64,000 nucleotides of DNA from Frigidibacter sp. SD6-1. GTDB lineage: Bacteria > Pseudomonadota > Alphaproteobacteria > Rhodobacterales > Rhodobacteraceae. The position numbers and the translations under genes were made by a program. The first letter of the stretch is position 1. The number at the start of each line of letters is the position of its first letter. Shown one piece after another: positions 36,601-44,963 of the stretch. The DNA is taken from contig NZ_JARJNR010000006.1 of NCBI RefSeq assembly GCF_030143255.1, positions 62,001 through 126,000 on the forward strand. The letters are read 5' to 3'. Below the pieces are notes generated by a model. It worked only from the letters and a program-made list of their open reading frames with translations. It made no database searches and had not been told where the DNA came from.

Positions 36601-36659
36601 GGCTTCTGGCCGCGACCGAGGCTGCGCTGATCGCGCTTGGGCAAGGAAAGCTGAGATGA
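33609..36659 (+). CDS. three-domain fusion: APH-type kinase, M23 metallopeptidase fold, class III aminotransferase/phospho-lyase
   Basis: 1016 residues. Domain 1 (about 1-360) is an aminoglycoside-phosphotransferase-like kinase with catalytic HQDANDNN near residue 203 and IDFGD. Domain 2 (about 430-560) is an M23 (lysostaphin-type) fold with all zinc ligands kept: HLGID, YGHLG and PHIHF. Domain 3 (about 580-1016) is a class III PLP enzyme with [20 protein letters not shown] and Schiff-base lysine in [11 protein letters not shown] near 852. No signal peptide is visible, so the peptidase-like domain would be cytosolic. Kinase plus PLP domain parallels the vertebrate pair hydroxylysine kinase and phosphohydroxylysine/ethanolamine-phosphate phospho-lyase. 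Overlaps the GH42 start by 4 bp. Substrate unknown. Confidence 0.85.
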   Translation: MSAFVSAPPALTSDALAALAETHFGKSGAIRPLVSERDQNARLTAGGESFVLKIANAGEDPGQIALQNATMLHLEQAGVAGLPRLVPTRDHADGARIAEGGQEHLMRLVTWIDGRPMSEAPRSLAQLSALGAFMGRVSRGLQGFGHPAAFRPEFPWSLDHVARLEPWVAEIADPSRRALVGRLFARYHALIAGRLPGLRASVLHQDANDNNVIVNANDPDRIAGLIDFGDMCFGRTVNELAITLAYALLDAPDLYAAARALIEGYVAEFPLTEGEADVLFDLMRMRLVCSVCISSHQSRLYPENDYLLISQGPAFALLERLEKIDPEFMVALFRRAAGFAATRAEAAVRAYLDGAETQPLFRPDLRTSARMALLTNGEHPDMPAFSDRAFDGWFARQRPASLPETEAFYGFGSYGEKRSVYATDQFADAASPERRTRHLGIDVFAPAGTPVHAPLAGTVAFVTYNADPLDYGHTLILRHETQGGVPFWTLYGHLGDSLPGLCQVGDRIEAGQLIAHLGDWHENGGWAPHIHFQIMTDMLAQTEGNFFGVGHDSLWDVWSGICVDPNLILRLQPESFTIDPEPPEALLQRRAERIGPSLSVSYRDKLKIVRGRGAYLIDHTGREYLDAVNNITHVGHCHPHVTEAIARQAGILNTNSRYLNGLMLDLADRITAKLPGDLKVAYFVNSGTEANELALRIARTALGRKNTIVLDWAYHGNSGGMVEISPYKFKRKGGFPQPDFVEIATFPDPYRGPHKGMSEAAGRAYAEDVGQALERVRAKTDDPSATFIAESISGVGGQVIYPPGYLQSVYEQMRRAGGIVIADEVQCGFGRVGSQFWGFELQGVIPDIVVMGKPIGNGHPLACVVTTPDLARRFANGMEYFNSFGGNPVSMAVGHAVLDVIEAEGLQAKALETGAYLLERCREMQARFPIIGDVRGAGLFLGVELVRDRATLEPATDEAGLVVNHMRQLGVLASTDGPFDNVLKFKPPMVFGRAEADRLLAATEAALIALGQGKLR

Positions 36660-38629
36660 GTGATTTCACGCGCGGCCCCGACCTCGGGGTCTGCTATTAC
36701 CCCGAGCAATGGCCCGAGGCGAAATGGGCCGAGGATGCGACGCGCATGGTGGCGCTTGGCCTGACATGGGTGAGGATCGCAGAATTCGCCTGGGCAAAGA
36801 TCGAACCAAGGCCCGGGCATTTCGACTGGGGCTGGCTCGACCGGGCCGTCGAGACGCTGGGATCGGCGGGCCTGAAGGTGATCCTCTGCACACCCACCGC
36901 CGCGCCGCCCAAATGGCTCGTGGACCTTTATCCCGAAATCCTGCCGGTGGCCGAGGATGGCACCGTCCGCAAGTTCGGCGCGCGGCGGCACTACTGCTTT
37001 TCCTCGATCCGCTACCGCGAAGAGGCCGCGCGCATCACCGGCGAGGTCGCCGGGCGCTACGGCCAGAACCCGCATGTCCACGCCTGGCAGACCGACAACG
37101 AATATGGCGATCACGATACGATCCATTCCTATTCGCCCTCGGCCGAGGCTGCCTTCCGGCACTGGCTGGAACAGCGATATGGCACGATCGATGCGCTGAA
37201 CGCCGCCTGGGGCACCAGCTTCTGGTCGATGACCTATCAGGGTTTCGACCAGATCGAGCTGCCGAACAACCTGGTCGAGGAACCGAGCCCGACCCATCGC
37301 GTCGACTTCATGCGCTTTTCCTCCGATCAGGTGAAAAGCTTCAACAAGGCGCAGGTCGAGATCATCCGGGCGCTGTCGCCCGGCCGCCCGGTCACCCACA
37401 ATTACATGAACCAGCACACGGCCTTCGACCATTTCGCGGTGGGCGAAGACCTCGATATCGCCTCGTGGGACGTCTATCCGCTGGGCGGTCTGGTGCATGG
37501 CCGCCTGGGCGAGGCGGAAAAGGCGCGCTATCTGCGGGTGGGCGACCCCGACCAGACAAGCTTCAACCACGATCTCTATCGGGCCGTCGGCCGGGGCCGG
37601 ATGTGGGTGATGGAACAGCAGCCCGGGCCGGTCAACTGGGCCGTGAACAATCAGGCGCCCGCCGACGGGATGGTGCGGCTCTGGACCTGGCTTGCCTATG
37701 CGCACGGCTGCGAGATGGTCAGCTATTTCCGCTGGCGGCAGGCGCCCTTCGCGCAGGAACAGTTCCACGCGGCCCTTCTGCACCCCGACAGCAGCCCCGA
37801 CCAGGCCTATGTGGAAATCGCGCAGGTCGTGGCCGAAGCCGCCGCCCTGCCCGCGTGCGGGCCGCGTGCGCAGGCGCCGGTCGCGTTTGTCTTCGATTAT
37901 CCGTCCCGCTGGGCGACCGAGACCCTGCCGCAGGGCCAGAACTACCGCGCAGCCCATGTGGCGCTGGACTGGTACAGCGCGGTGCGGCGGCTGGGCGTCG
38001 ATGTCGATATCTTGGGCCAGCAGTCCGACCTTGCGGGTTACAGGCTGGTGGTGGCGCCCGATCTGGTGATCGCCGACCCGGCCTTCATCGACCGGATCGC
38101 GGCCTCGGGCGCGAAGGCCCTGTTCGGCCCGCGGTCGGGGTCGAAGACCGAGGAGATGCAGACGCCCGCGACCCTCGCGCCCGGCTGTCTGACGCGGCTG
38201 ATCGACATGCGGGTGACGCGGGTCGAAAGCCTGCCCGACTACCACGAGGAGGCGATCCAGATCGGCAACCGCCGTCTGGTCGCCCGGCGCTGGCGCGAGA
38301 CGGTCGAGACCCGTGAACAGGTCTTGGCGACCTTCGCAGGCGACTACCGCGACGGTTTCCCGGCGCTCTTGGGCAATGACCGCGCCCGCTATCTTGCCAC
38401 CCTGCCCGCCTCCGAGGCGCTCTGCGAGATCATGGCCGATGCGCTCGACTGGGCGGGCATCCCGCATATGCCCGATCTCGGCGACCTGCGCCTGACGCGG
38501 CGCGGCGCCCTGACCTTTGCCTTCAACTACGGGCCCGAACCGGTCGATCTGCCTGCGCCCCCCGGCGCGGAGTTCCTGATCGGGGGCGGCCCGTTGCCGC
38601 AGGCGAGCGTGGCCGTCTGGAAGGGTTAG
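36656..38629 (+). CDS. GH42 beta-galactosidase
   Basis: 657-residue cytoplasmic glycosidase of family 42. The N-terminus GVCYYPEQWPEAKWAEDATR is the family signature; the acid/base is E149 in TDNEYG and the nucleophile E320 in VMEQQPGP. A trimerisation domain and a small C-terminal beta domain follow. It removes terminal beta-galactose (sometimes arabinose) from small glycosides. Last gene of the LacI operon, overlapping the fusion gene as ATGA. No signal peptide, so substrate enters through the co-encoded ABC importer. Confidence 0.93.
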   Translation: MSDFTRGPDLGVCYYPEQWPEAKWAEDATRMVALGLTWVRIAEFAWAKIEPRPGHFDWGWLDRAVETLGSAGLKVILCTPTAAPPKWLVDLYPEILPVAEDGTVRKFGARRHYCFSSIRYREEAARITGEVAGRYGQNPHVHAWQTDNEYGDHDTIHSYSPSAEAAFRHWLEQRYGTIDALNAAWGTSFWSMTYQGFDQIELPNNLVEEPSPTHRVDFMRFSSDQVKSFNKAQVEIIRALSPGRPVTHNYMNQHTAFDHFAVGEDLDIASWDVYPLGGLVHGRLGEAEKARYLRVGDPDQTSFNHDLYRAVGRGRMWVMEQQPGPVNWAVNNQAPADGMVRLWTWLAYAHGCEMVSYFRWRQAPFAQEQFHAALLHPDSSPDQAYVEIAQVVAEAAALPACGPRAQAPVAFVFDYPSRWATETLPQGQNYRAAHVALDWYSAVRRLGVDVDILGQQSDLAGYRLVVAPDLVIADPAFIDRIAASGAKALFGPRSGSKTEEMQTPATLAPGCLTRLIDMRVTRVESLPDYHEEAIQIGNRRLVARRWRETVETREQVLATFAGDYRDGFPALLGNDRARYLATLPASEALCEIMADALDWAGIPHMPDLGDLRLTRRGALTFAFNYGPEPVDLPAPPGAEFLIGGGPLPQASVAVWKG

Positions 38630-38743
38630 CCGCCTGATCGGCGGCCGCCCGCCGCCGCCCGGCACGGCCGCGAGACCAATGGGAAGAGACGGCAGGGACG
38701 CGCTGTCCATGCCGCCTCTCGACCCCGGGAGCCCCGAAGGGCG

Positions 38744-39826
38744 TCAGGCGTGACGGCTGCGGTGGCCGACGTTGTAGTAGTTGCCGGTCCGGGTCCTGAG
38801 ATAGGGCTCCAGCGGGATTTCCTCCTGCTTGAGGAAACCCTGTCGCGGCAGCTGCCCGTCGCGCACCATCTCGATCACCGCGACGACCGAGGCGGAGGTC
38901 GTCCAGGCGATGGCGGTGCGATGCTTGCCCCCGATTTCGATCGGGTAATAGGCGCGGACGAATTCGCGGCGGCGGAGCTGGCCGTTCTGCCAGCCTTCGG
39001 CGGCGACATGGACATAGACCACATCCTCGTCCACGGGCGGCTTGGCGTTCGTCAGGATGCGGCCGGCCTCGGCCCGGTTCTCGCGCATCAAAAGCTCGTG
39101 GAAGAAGAAATTCATCAGCTTGACATGGCCGGGGTAGCGCATCGTTTTGTAATCGAGGTTCTCGATCCGGTCGGCGTAGGTTTCGCACATGGTGCCGAGG
39201 CCGCCCGAGGTGGTGAAGGCCTCGAGCTGCATGCCGTCGATATAGAGGGTTTCCAGCCATTCCATCGCCGAGACGTTTTTCAGGACGCCTTCCTCGATCA
39301 CTTCGCAGTCGTTGAGATATTCGTTCACCACGCCCTCAGGCGACCAGTTGAACGCATAGCCGAGAAGCCCCGTCGGATTCTGCGGCAGGGCGCCGACACG
39401 CAGGCGGATCGAGCGGACCTTGTCGAACTGGTCGGCAAGGTGGGCGCCGACGATGCCGACGAAGCCCGGCGCAAGGCCGCATTGCGGGGCCATGATGCCC
39501 TTGGAGGTCCTGGCAAGCTCGCGGATGTGCTTGGTGGTGGGCACATCCTCGGTCAGGTCGAAATAATGGAGCCCGAGCGCATGGGCGACGGTCGAGACGC
39601 CGATATTGAGGTGGTAGGGCAGGCAGGAGAGGATCGCTTCCTGCCCCGCCAGCACATCCTTGAGCCCGGCCGTGTCGTTGAGGTCGGCCGTGCGGGTCGC
39701 GAAGGGGGCGCCGGTCACGGGGCGCGCGTCGATGCCGGTGACATCGAAACCCGATTCCGTCAGGAGTTCGGCGGCGAGATGGCCGACCTTGCCAAGGCCC
39801 AGAACGGCGACTTTCTTGAACGACAT
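38744..39826 (-). CDS. saccharopine dehydrogenase-family protein
   Basis: 360 residues, beginning with a Rossmann motif VAVLGLGKVGHLAAELLTES and followed by a saccharopine-dehydrogenase C-terminal region (GLAPGFVGIVGAHLADQFDK, TTSGGLGTMCETYADRI). In the saccharopine route it would release glutamate and aminoadipate semialdehyde, which the neighbouring ALDH7 oxidises. A lysine-ketoglutarate reductase is not in the window; it may lie elsewhere, or the enzyme may act directly on lysine like lysine 6-dehydrogenase. The start at 39826 follows AAAGGAAAG. A 316-bp gap from the ALDH gene suggests its own promoter. Confidence 0.85.
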   Translation of the reverse strand: MSFKKVAVLGLGKVGHLAAELLTESGFDVTGIDARPVTGAPFATRTADLNDTAGLKDVLAGQEAILSCLPYHLNIGVSTVAHALGLHYFDLTEDVPTTKHIRELARTSKGIMAPQCGLAPGFVGIVGAHLADQFDKVRSIRLRVGALPQNPTGLLGYAFNWSPEGVVNEYLNDCEVIEEGVLKNVSAMEWLETLYIDGMQLEAFTTSGGLGTMCETYADRIENLDYKTMRYPGHVKLMNFFFHELLMRENRAEAGRILTNAKPPVDEDVVYVHVAAEGWQNGQLRRREFVRAYYPIEIGGKHRTAIAWTTSASVVAVIEMVRDGQLPRQGFLKQEEIPLEPYLRTRTGNYYNVGHRSRHA

Positions 39827-40047
39827 GATCTTTCCTTTTCTTGTTGGTCTTGGCCCCGAAGGCGCCTGTCGCGGGCGCACCCGCGTTTGCACGCAATCTG
39901 CCGCGCGGGGCTGGCGAAATCTTCCGGCATATCGACCGAAATGACGAAGAAAAGATGAATTGTGGAGTGTCGTCTGGCGAAATGGCAGGTGACGCCGGGT
40001 CGCCCGGAAAGGCCGGGGCCGGAGCCCCTGGAAGGCTCCGGCCCCTT
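39827..40047. other. noncoding upstream region of the saccharopine dehydrogenase gene
   Basis: No credible gene in this stretch. It should hold the minus-strand promoter of the saccharopine dehydrogenase gene; an imperfect TTTCGG/CCGGAA pair about 90 bp upstream of the start is the only symmetry I noted, too weak to name. The remaining part to 40142 is the repeat element copy B. Confidence 0.4.
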
Positions 40048-40133
40048 GATTTCGTCCAGGCTTTGCCTGGCCGACCCGTGCGAGAGGGGCGCTGCCCCTC
40101 TCGCGCTCTCCCCGGGATATTTGGAAACGAAAG
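40048..40133 (+). repeat. dispersed double-hairpin intergenic element, copy B (terminator-like)
   Basis: GATTTCGTCC, hairpin 1 (CCAGGC-ttt-GCCTGG, 40056-40070), hairpin 2 (11-bp perfect stem, GCT loop, 40080-40104) and tail GGGATATTTGGAAACGAAAG. It ends 9 bp before the ALDH stop on the opposite strand, the same placement as copy A beside the imine-reductase stop. Likely terminates the lysine operon. Confidence 0.7.
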
Positions 40134-40142
40134 AAAGGTGAC

Positions 40143-41642
40143 TCAGATGTCGAACTTGACACCCTGGGCGAGGGGAAGTTTCGACGAGTAGTTCAGCGTG
40201 TTGGTCTGGCGGCGCATGTAGCCTTTCCAGGCGTCCGAGCCGCTTTCGCGGCCGCCGCCGGTTTCCTTCTCGCCGCCGAAGGCGCCGCCGATCTCGGCAC
40301 CCGAGGGGCCGATGTTCACGTTGGCGATGCCGCAGTCGGAGCCGGAGGCGGAGAGGAAGGTTTCGGCCTCGCGCATGTTGAGGGTGAAGATGCAGGAGGA
40401 AAGGCCCTGGGGCACGTCGTTCTGCAGGTCGATGGCTTCTTCGAGCGTGTCATAGCCGAGGACATAGAGGATGGGCGCGAAGGTTTCCTCGCGCACCGTG
40501 TCGGTCTGGGCCGGCATTTCGACGATGGCGGGGGAGACATAGGCACCGCCCGGGACGCCATCGCTCACGGACTGGCCGCCGTGGACCTTGCCGCCTTCGG
40601 ATTTCGCCTGATCGAGCATCTTCAGCATCTTGTCGCGGGCCTGGATATCGATCAGCGGACCGACGAGCTTGCCCGCTTCGCGCGGGTCGCCCACCGGGAG
40701 CGAGGCATAGGCCTTGGACAGTTTCGCGACGAGATCGTCCTTGATCGAATTGTGGGCGATGAGGCGGCGGAGCGAGGTGCAGCGCTGGCCGGCGGTGCCG
40801 ACGGCGGAAAAGACGATGGCGCGGACGGCCATGTCCATGTCAGCCGAGGGCGCGACGATCATCGCGTTGTTGCCGCCGAGTTCGAGGATCGGGCGGCCCC
40901 AGCGGGCCGAGACCTTGGGGCCGACGATGCCGCCCATCCGGGTCGAGCCGGTGGCGGAGACGATGGGGACGTCCTTCGAATTCACCAGCGCCTCGCCGAT
41001 GGCGGGGCCGCCGATCACGAGCTGGCAGAGGCCCTCGGGCGCGTCGTCTCCGAAGCGTTTCAGGGCGCGGTCCATGATCTTTTGCGTGGCGATGGCGGTG
41101 AGCGGGGTTTTTTCCGACGGTTTCCAGATGACGGGATCGCCGCACACAAGCGCAAGCGCCGCGTTCCAGGACCAGACGGCCACGGGGAAGTTGAAGGCGG
41201 TGATGATGGCGCAGGGGCCAAGCGGGTGCCAGGTTTCCATCATCCGGTGGCCGGGGCGTTCGGACGCGATGGTCAGGCCGTAGATCTGGCGGGAGAGGCC
41301 GACGGCGAAATCGCAGATGTCGATCATCTCCTGCACTTCGCCGAGACCCTCGGAGGTGATCTTGCCCACTTCGAGCGTCACCAGTGCGCCAAGCTCGGCT
41401 TTGGCGGCGCGCAGTTCCTCGCCGAGAAGGCGGACCAGCTCGCCACGGCGGGGCGCGGGAATGTCGCGCCATTTCTTGAAGGCAGCCTGCGATCTGGCGA
41501 TGACGGCACCCATGTCGGCGGGGTTCGTCTCGTGCACGCGGGCGACCTCAGTGCCGTCGATGGGCGAGCGGACGGTGAGCGTGCCGCCGGTCAGGTCGGC
41601 GGATGTAAGGCCCGCGGCCTTGAGGATCTGATCGTGGGTCAT
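40143..41642 (-). CDS. ALDH7-type aldehyde dehydrogenase, probable 2-aminoadipate-6-semialdehyde dehydrogenase
   Basis: 499-residue NAD(P)-dependent aldehyde dehydrogenase most like antiquitin (ALDH7). Catalytic C288 in GQRCTS, general base E254 in LELGGNN and N151 in AFNFPVA are present. ALDH7 enzymes oxidise aminoadipate semialdehyde to 2-aminoadipate in lysine breakdown, which fits the saccharopine dehydrogenase-like gene after it and gcdH before it. GGGAGATAGAC precedes the start. It lies 11 bp after the FabD-like gene. Confidence 0.9.
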   Translation of the reverse strand: MTHDQILKAAGLTSADLTGGTLTVRSPIDGTEVARVHETNPADMGAVIARSQAAFKKWRDIPAPRRGELVRLLGEELRAAKAELGALVTLEVGKITSEGLGEVQEMIDICDFAVGLSRQIYGLTIASERPGHRMMETWHPLGPCAIITAFNFPVAVWSWNAALALVCGDPVIWKPSEKTPLTAIATQKIMDRALKRFGDDAPEGLCQLVIGGPAIGEALVNSKDVPIVSATGSTRMGGIVGPKVSARWGRPILELGGNNAMIVAPSADMDMAVRAIVFSAVGTAGQRCTSLRRLIAHNSIKDDLVAKLSKAYASLPVGDPREAGKLVGPLIDIQARDKMLKMLDQAKSEGGKVHGGQSVSDGVPGGAYVSPAIVEMPAQTDTVREETFAPILYVLGYDTLEEAIDLQNDVPQGLSSCIFTLNMREAETFLSASGSDCGIANVNIGPSGAEIGGAFGGEKETGGGRESGSDAWKGYMRRQTNTLNYSSKLPLAQGVKFDI

Positions 41643-41653
41643 GTCTATCTCCC

Positions 41654-42688
41654 TTAAAGGACGGTGGCGCGCTGGTCTTCCATGCCCATCGAGGCAAGAA
41701 GCGGCGCGGTCTGCTGCAGCGACTGGAAGTCGGCCTTGGAGGCCATGTTACGCCAGTTCGCGAGGATGAGCGACTGGGCGACGGCACCGCCCAATGTGGT
41801 GCCCGGGCCGGTGATGATGAAGAGGTCGGGCGCGAATTCGCGGGCGGCGACGCGGATCGCATGGGTGAAGTCGTAGGGCTCGGTGACCTGATGGCCGAGG
41901 GTATAGTCCCAAAGCTTTTCGGTGTCCGTTGCCCCCGGCCACCAGATGGTGCCGCGCCCGTCGATCATCGGCAGGTCGGGCTGGGTGAAGAGCGCGGGCG
42001 GCAATTGCGCCCGGCCCTTTTCTGCGACCGGCGCCTGAAGGTGGGAATGGAAGGCCGCGTGATTGGCGAGCCGCATGGGAAAGCGGCCCTGAACGGGGGG
42101 GACGGAGGTTTCAAATGCCTTCAGCCCTTCCTCGTTGCCCGCCAGAACCAGCATGCCGCCGAGGTCGATGGAGAGGGTCAGCACATGGCCCGGGCGGGCG
42201 CCGATCTCGGCCACCAGCGCCATGAGGCCCGCTTTTTGGGCCGGATCGTTCTGCCAGTCATCCGCCACGAAGGGATAGAGCGTCTGGCCGCCGATCAGCG
42301 CCTCTTGCATCAGCGTGCCCATCGTGTTGACCACGGTGAAGCCGTTTTCGGCGGTGAGCGCCCCGCCGCAGGCCAGCGTCGAATACCAGCCCATGGAATT
42401 GCCGGTGACGGCGACGACCTCGATCCTGTCTCGGTTGATCGTGCGGAAATCGCCGAGGGTGGCGGCATAGATCAGGCCCGACGCATTATCGCCGCGGGTG
42501 TGTTTGGCGACGGAATAGCTGGCGGCGCTGTCAAGCGCCGTCAGCGTCTCTTGCCCCAGCGAGGAGCGCGCTTCATCGAAGCGGGCGAGGAGCGGCCTGT
42601 CGGCGAAGAACCGGCCGAGGTAGCCGAGTTCCGTCTTGGTATAGGTGCCCCGACCGGGGCAGATGACGACGGCGGTCTTGCGGGTCAT
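41654..42688 (-). CDS. FabD-like acyltransferase lacking the malonyl-binding arginine
   Basis: 344 residues with the malonyl-CoA:ACP transacylase fold. The nucleophile S98 is in GNSMG (canonical GHSxG), and H214 in FHSHL is the partner. At the position of FabD R117, which pairs with the malonyl carboxylate, this protein has M123 in MGTLMQEA (serine-to-residue distance of 25 in both). It therefore probably does not use malonyl groups. It overlaps the fused E1 gene by 4 bp and precedes ALDH7, inside a lysine degradation operon rather than near fatty-acid genes. Possibly an acyl transfer partner of the E1 enzyme; function unproven. Confidence 0.78.
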   Translation of the reverse strand: MTRKTAVVICPGRGTYTKTELGYLGRFFADRPLLARFDEARSSLGQETLTALDSAASYSVAKHTRGDNASGLIYAATLGDFRTINRDRIEVVAVTGNSMGWYSTLACGGALTAENGFTVVNTMGTLMQEALIGGQTLYPFVADDWQNDPAQKAGLMALVAEIGARPGHVLTLSIDLGGMLVLAGNEEGLKAFETSVPPVQGRFPMRLANHAAFHSHLQAPVAEKGRAQLPPALFTQPDLPMIDGRGTIWWPGATDTEKLWDYTLGHQVTEPYDFTHAIRVAAREFAPDLFIITGPGTTLGGAVAQSLILANWRNMASKADFQSLQQTAPLLASMGMEDQRATVL

Positions 42689-44874
42689 TTCTTCACCCCG
42701 AGCAGGTCTTTGGCGGCCAGGTAGATGCCGTCGGCGGAGGGCATGGTCGCGGCATAGGCGGGGCCGGTGGCGATGAAGCTGTCTTCGGCGGTGATACGGG
42801 CGAGGGGAACGTCCGTGCGTTCGGTGAAAAGCGCCATCAGCGCCTCGGCCACGCCGCCCGATCGGCGGGTTTCATCGACGATCAGGATGCGCTCGCAGCC
42901 CTCGACGGCCCTTGTCAGGGCCTCCTCGGGCAGGGGCGATAGCCAGCGGGTGTCGATCACCCGGGCCTTGACGCCTTCGGCGGCAAGCCGCGCCTCGGCC
43001 TGACGAGACAGGTAGGTGCCGTTGCCGAAGGTCACGATGGCGAGGTCGGTTCCGTCGCCATGCAAGCCGACCTCGCCAAGTGCGATGGTTTCCGAAGGGT
43101 CGGGATAGCGGCACATCCAGCCGCCGTCCTTGTCGGCATGCAGATCGCGCATCGGGTAAAGTGCGATCGGTTCGAGGAAGACCACCACCCGCTGCTCCTC
43201 GCGCGCCAGCCGCACGCATTCGCGGACCATCTTCGCGGCATCCGCCCCGTTCGAGGGGACGGCGAGGATCAGACCGGGAATGTCGCGCAGGACGGCAACG
43301 GAATTGTCATTGTGGAAATGGCCGCCGAAGCCCTTCTGGTAGCCCAGACCGGCAATGCGCAGGACCATCGGGTTGGTATACTGGCCGTTCGAGAAGAAGG
43401 ACAAGGTCGCCGCCTCGCCCCTGAGCTGGTCCTCGGCATTGTGGAGATAGGCGAGGAACTGGATCTCGGGCATCGGCACGAAGCCGTTCTGCGCCATGCC
43501 GATCGCAAGGCCGAGGATGGATTGCTCGTCCAGAAGCGTGTCGATCATCCGGTCGGGGCCGAAGCGGGCGTGAAGCTTCTGGGTGACGCCATAGACGCCA
43601 CCCTTGCGGCCCACATCCTCGCCCATCATGACGATCTCGCCATGTTCCAGCATCAGGTCGGTCAGCGCCCAGTTGATGAGGCGCGACATGATCTGCGGCT
43701 CGTCCATCTGCTTCATGTCGGCGCCAAAAGCGGCGGCGCGGGCCTCGGCGGTGGGGCCGTTCGTCGGTTTGCAGGCGCGTTTCGGCGGGATGATCGAGGC
43801 CGTGACCTGAGGCGCGGTCTTCAGCCTTGGCCGGGTGATGGCCTCGCCCGCGACGCGGGCGACGCGGGCGTTGGTTTCGTTGTAGATCGCCAGCGCCTGA
43901 TCGGGCGTGAGCGCGCCCGCCTGGTCAAGAAGGCGCACGGAATGGAGAAGCGGATCCATCGCCTCCTCGGCCTCGACCTCCTCGCGCGGCAGGTAGGTGG
44001 TGGGAACGTCGGCACCGGCGTGGCCATAAAGGCGGATGGTCTTCACATGCAGGAAGGCGGGCTTGCGGCGGGTGCGGACATAGTGGGCGGCCTCTTGGGC
44101 CACGCGGAAGGTCTCGAAGATGTCGAGGCCGTTGCAATGGAAATACTTCAGGCCCGGGCGGTTCTGGAAGCTTGACGCGATCCAGCCGGTGGGGGTCTTG
44201 GTCGAGATGCCGATGCCGTTGTCTTCGCAGACGAAGAGGAGGGGGAGCGGGATCGACTGGTACGAAGTCCACTGCGCGGTGTTGAAGGCGCCCTGCGAGG
44301 TCGAATGGTTGGCCGAGGCGTCGCCGAAGGAACAATAGACGATCGCGTCGTCGGGCAGGTCCTGATGTTCGGGCCGGTGGCGGCGGGCGGCGCCGATGGA
44401 ATAGGCCGCCCCCACGGCCTTCGGCAGGTGCGAGGCGATGGTCGAGGTCTGGGGCGGGATGTTCAACGCCTTCGAGCCGAGCACCTTGTGCCGCCCGCCC
44501 GAGATCGGGTCTTCGGAGGAGGAGGCGAAGGAAAGGAGCATATCCCAGGTGATCGACTGGCCGTCGACCTGCCCAGCGCGGGCAATCTGGAAGGCCGCGT
44601 CGCGGTAGTGAAGGAAGGCCATGTCGGTGGGCCGGAGTGCGGCGGCGATGGCCGCGAGCCCCTCGTGCCCCGAAGAGCCGATCGTGTAGAACCCCTGCCC
44701 CGCCCGCTGCATGACGCGGCTTTGCCGGTCGAGCGCGCGCGTGAGACAGCCCGCGCGAAAGATGCGCACGGCCTCGGGGCCTGCCAGCGGCCCGGCGGGC
44801 GGCGCGCCCGGCGGCAGGTCGCGGGCGGCGACGCGGCGCAGGAAATTGTCGTGTACGATGTCGGCGCGGTCCAT
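42685..44874 (-). CDS. fused E1 alpha-beta thiamine-dependent 2-oxoacid dehydrogenase
   Basis: 729 residues combining E1-alpha (about 1-380; TPP site GDASANHSTSQGAFNTAQ) and E1-beta (about 390-729; MMGEDVGRKGGVYGVT, GFGGHFHNDNS). Such enzymes decarboxylate branched-chain or other 2-oxoacids and pass the acyl group to a lipoyl E2. No E2 or E3 lies nearby. Located between gcdH and the FabD-like gene, it is a candidate for 2-oxoadipate to glutaryl-CoA, the only step otherwise missing between the aminotransferase and GcdH. A branched-chain role cannot be excluded. Confidence 0.85.
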   Translation of the reverse strand: MDRADIVHDNFLRRVAARDLPPGAPPAGPLAGPEAVRIFRAGCLTRALDRQSRVMQRAGQGFYTIGSSGHEGLAAIAAALRPTDMAFLHYRDAAFQIARAGQVDGQSITWDMLLSFASSSEDPISGGRHKVLGSKALNIPPQTSTIASHLPKAVGAAYSIGAARRHRPEHQDLPDDAIVYCSFGDASANHSTSQGAFNTAQWTSYQSIPLPLLFVCEDNGIGISTKTPTGWIASSFQNRPGLKYFHCNGLDIFETFRVAQEAAHYVRTRRKPAFLHVKTIRLYGHAGADVPTTYLPREEVEAEEAMDPLLHSVRLLDQAGALTPDQALAIYNETNARVARVAGEAITRPRLKTAPQVTASIIPPKRACKPTNGPTAEARAAAFGADMKQMDEPQIMSRLINWALTDLMLEHGEIVMMGEDVGRKGGVYGVTQKLHARFGPDRMIDTLLDEQSILGLAIGMAQNGFVPMPEIQFLAYLHNAEDQLRGEAATLSFFSNGQYTNPMVLRIAGLGYQKGFGGHFHNDNSVAVLRDIPGLILAVPSNGADAAKMVRECVRLAREEQRVVVFLEPIALYPMRDLHADKDGGWMCRYPDPSETIALGEVGLHGDGTDLAIVTFGNGTYLSRQAEARLAAEGVKARVIDTRWLSPLPEEALTRAVEGCERILIVDETRRSGGVAEALMALFTERTDVPLARITAEDSFIATGPAYAATMPSADGIYLAAKDLLGVKK

Positions 44875-44963
44875 GGTCGGTCCTGAAATGGGGCCGCTCC
44901 TCCCTCCCTGCCGGTCGGTCCTCGCTTATGCGAAGAGCGACCTTCCAGGGAGCGATGAGCAGC

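Noticed and set aside
33960-36644. An 894-codon minus-strand open frame opposite the three-domain fusion
   Set aside because: Arginine- and proline-rich shadow of a gene with clear domains; no motifs of its own.
36509-38710. A 733-codon minus-strand open frame opposite the GH42 gene
   Set aside because: Shadow of GH42, which retains both catalytic glutamates; low-complexity composition.
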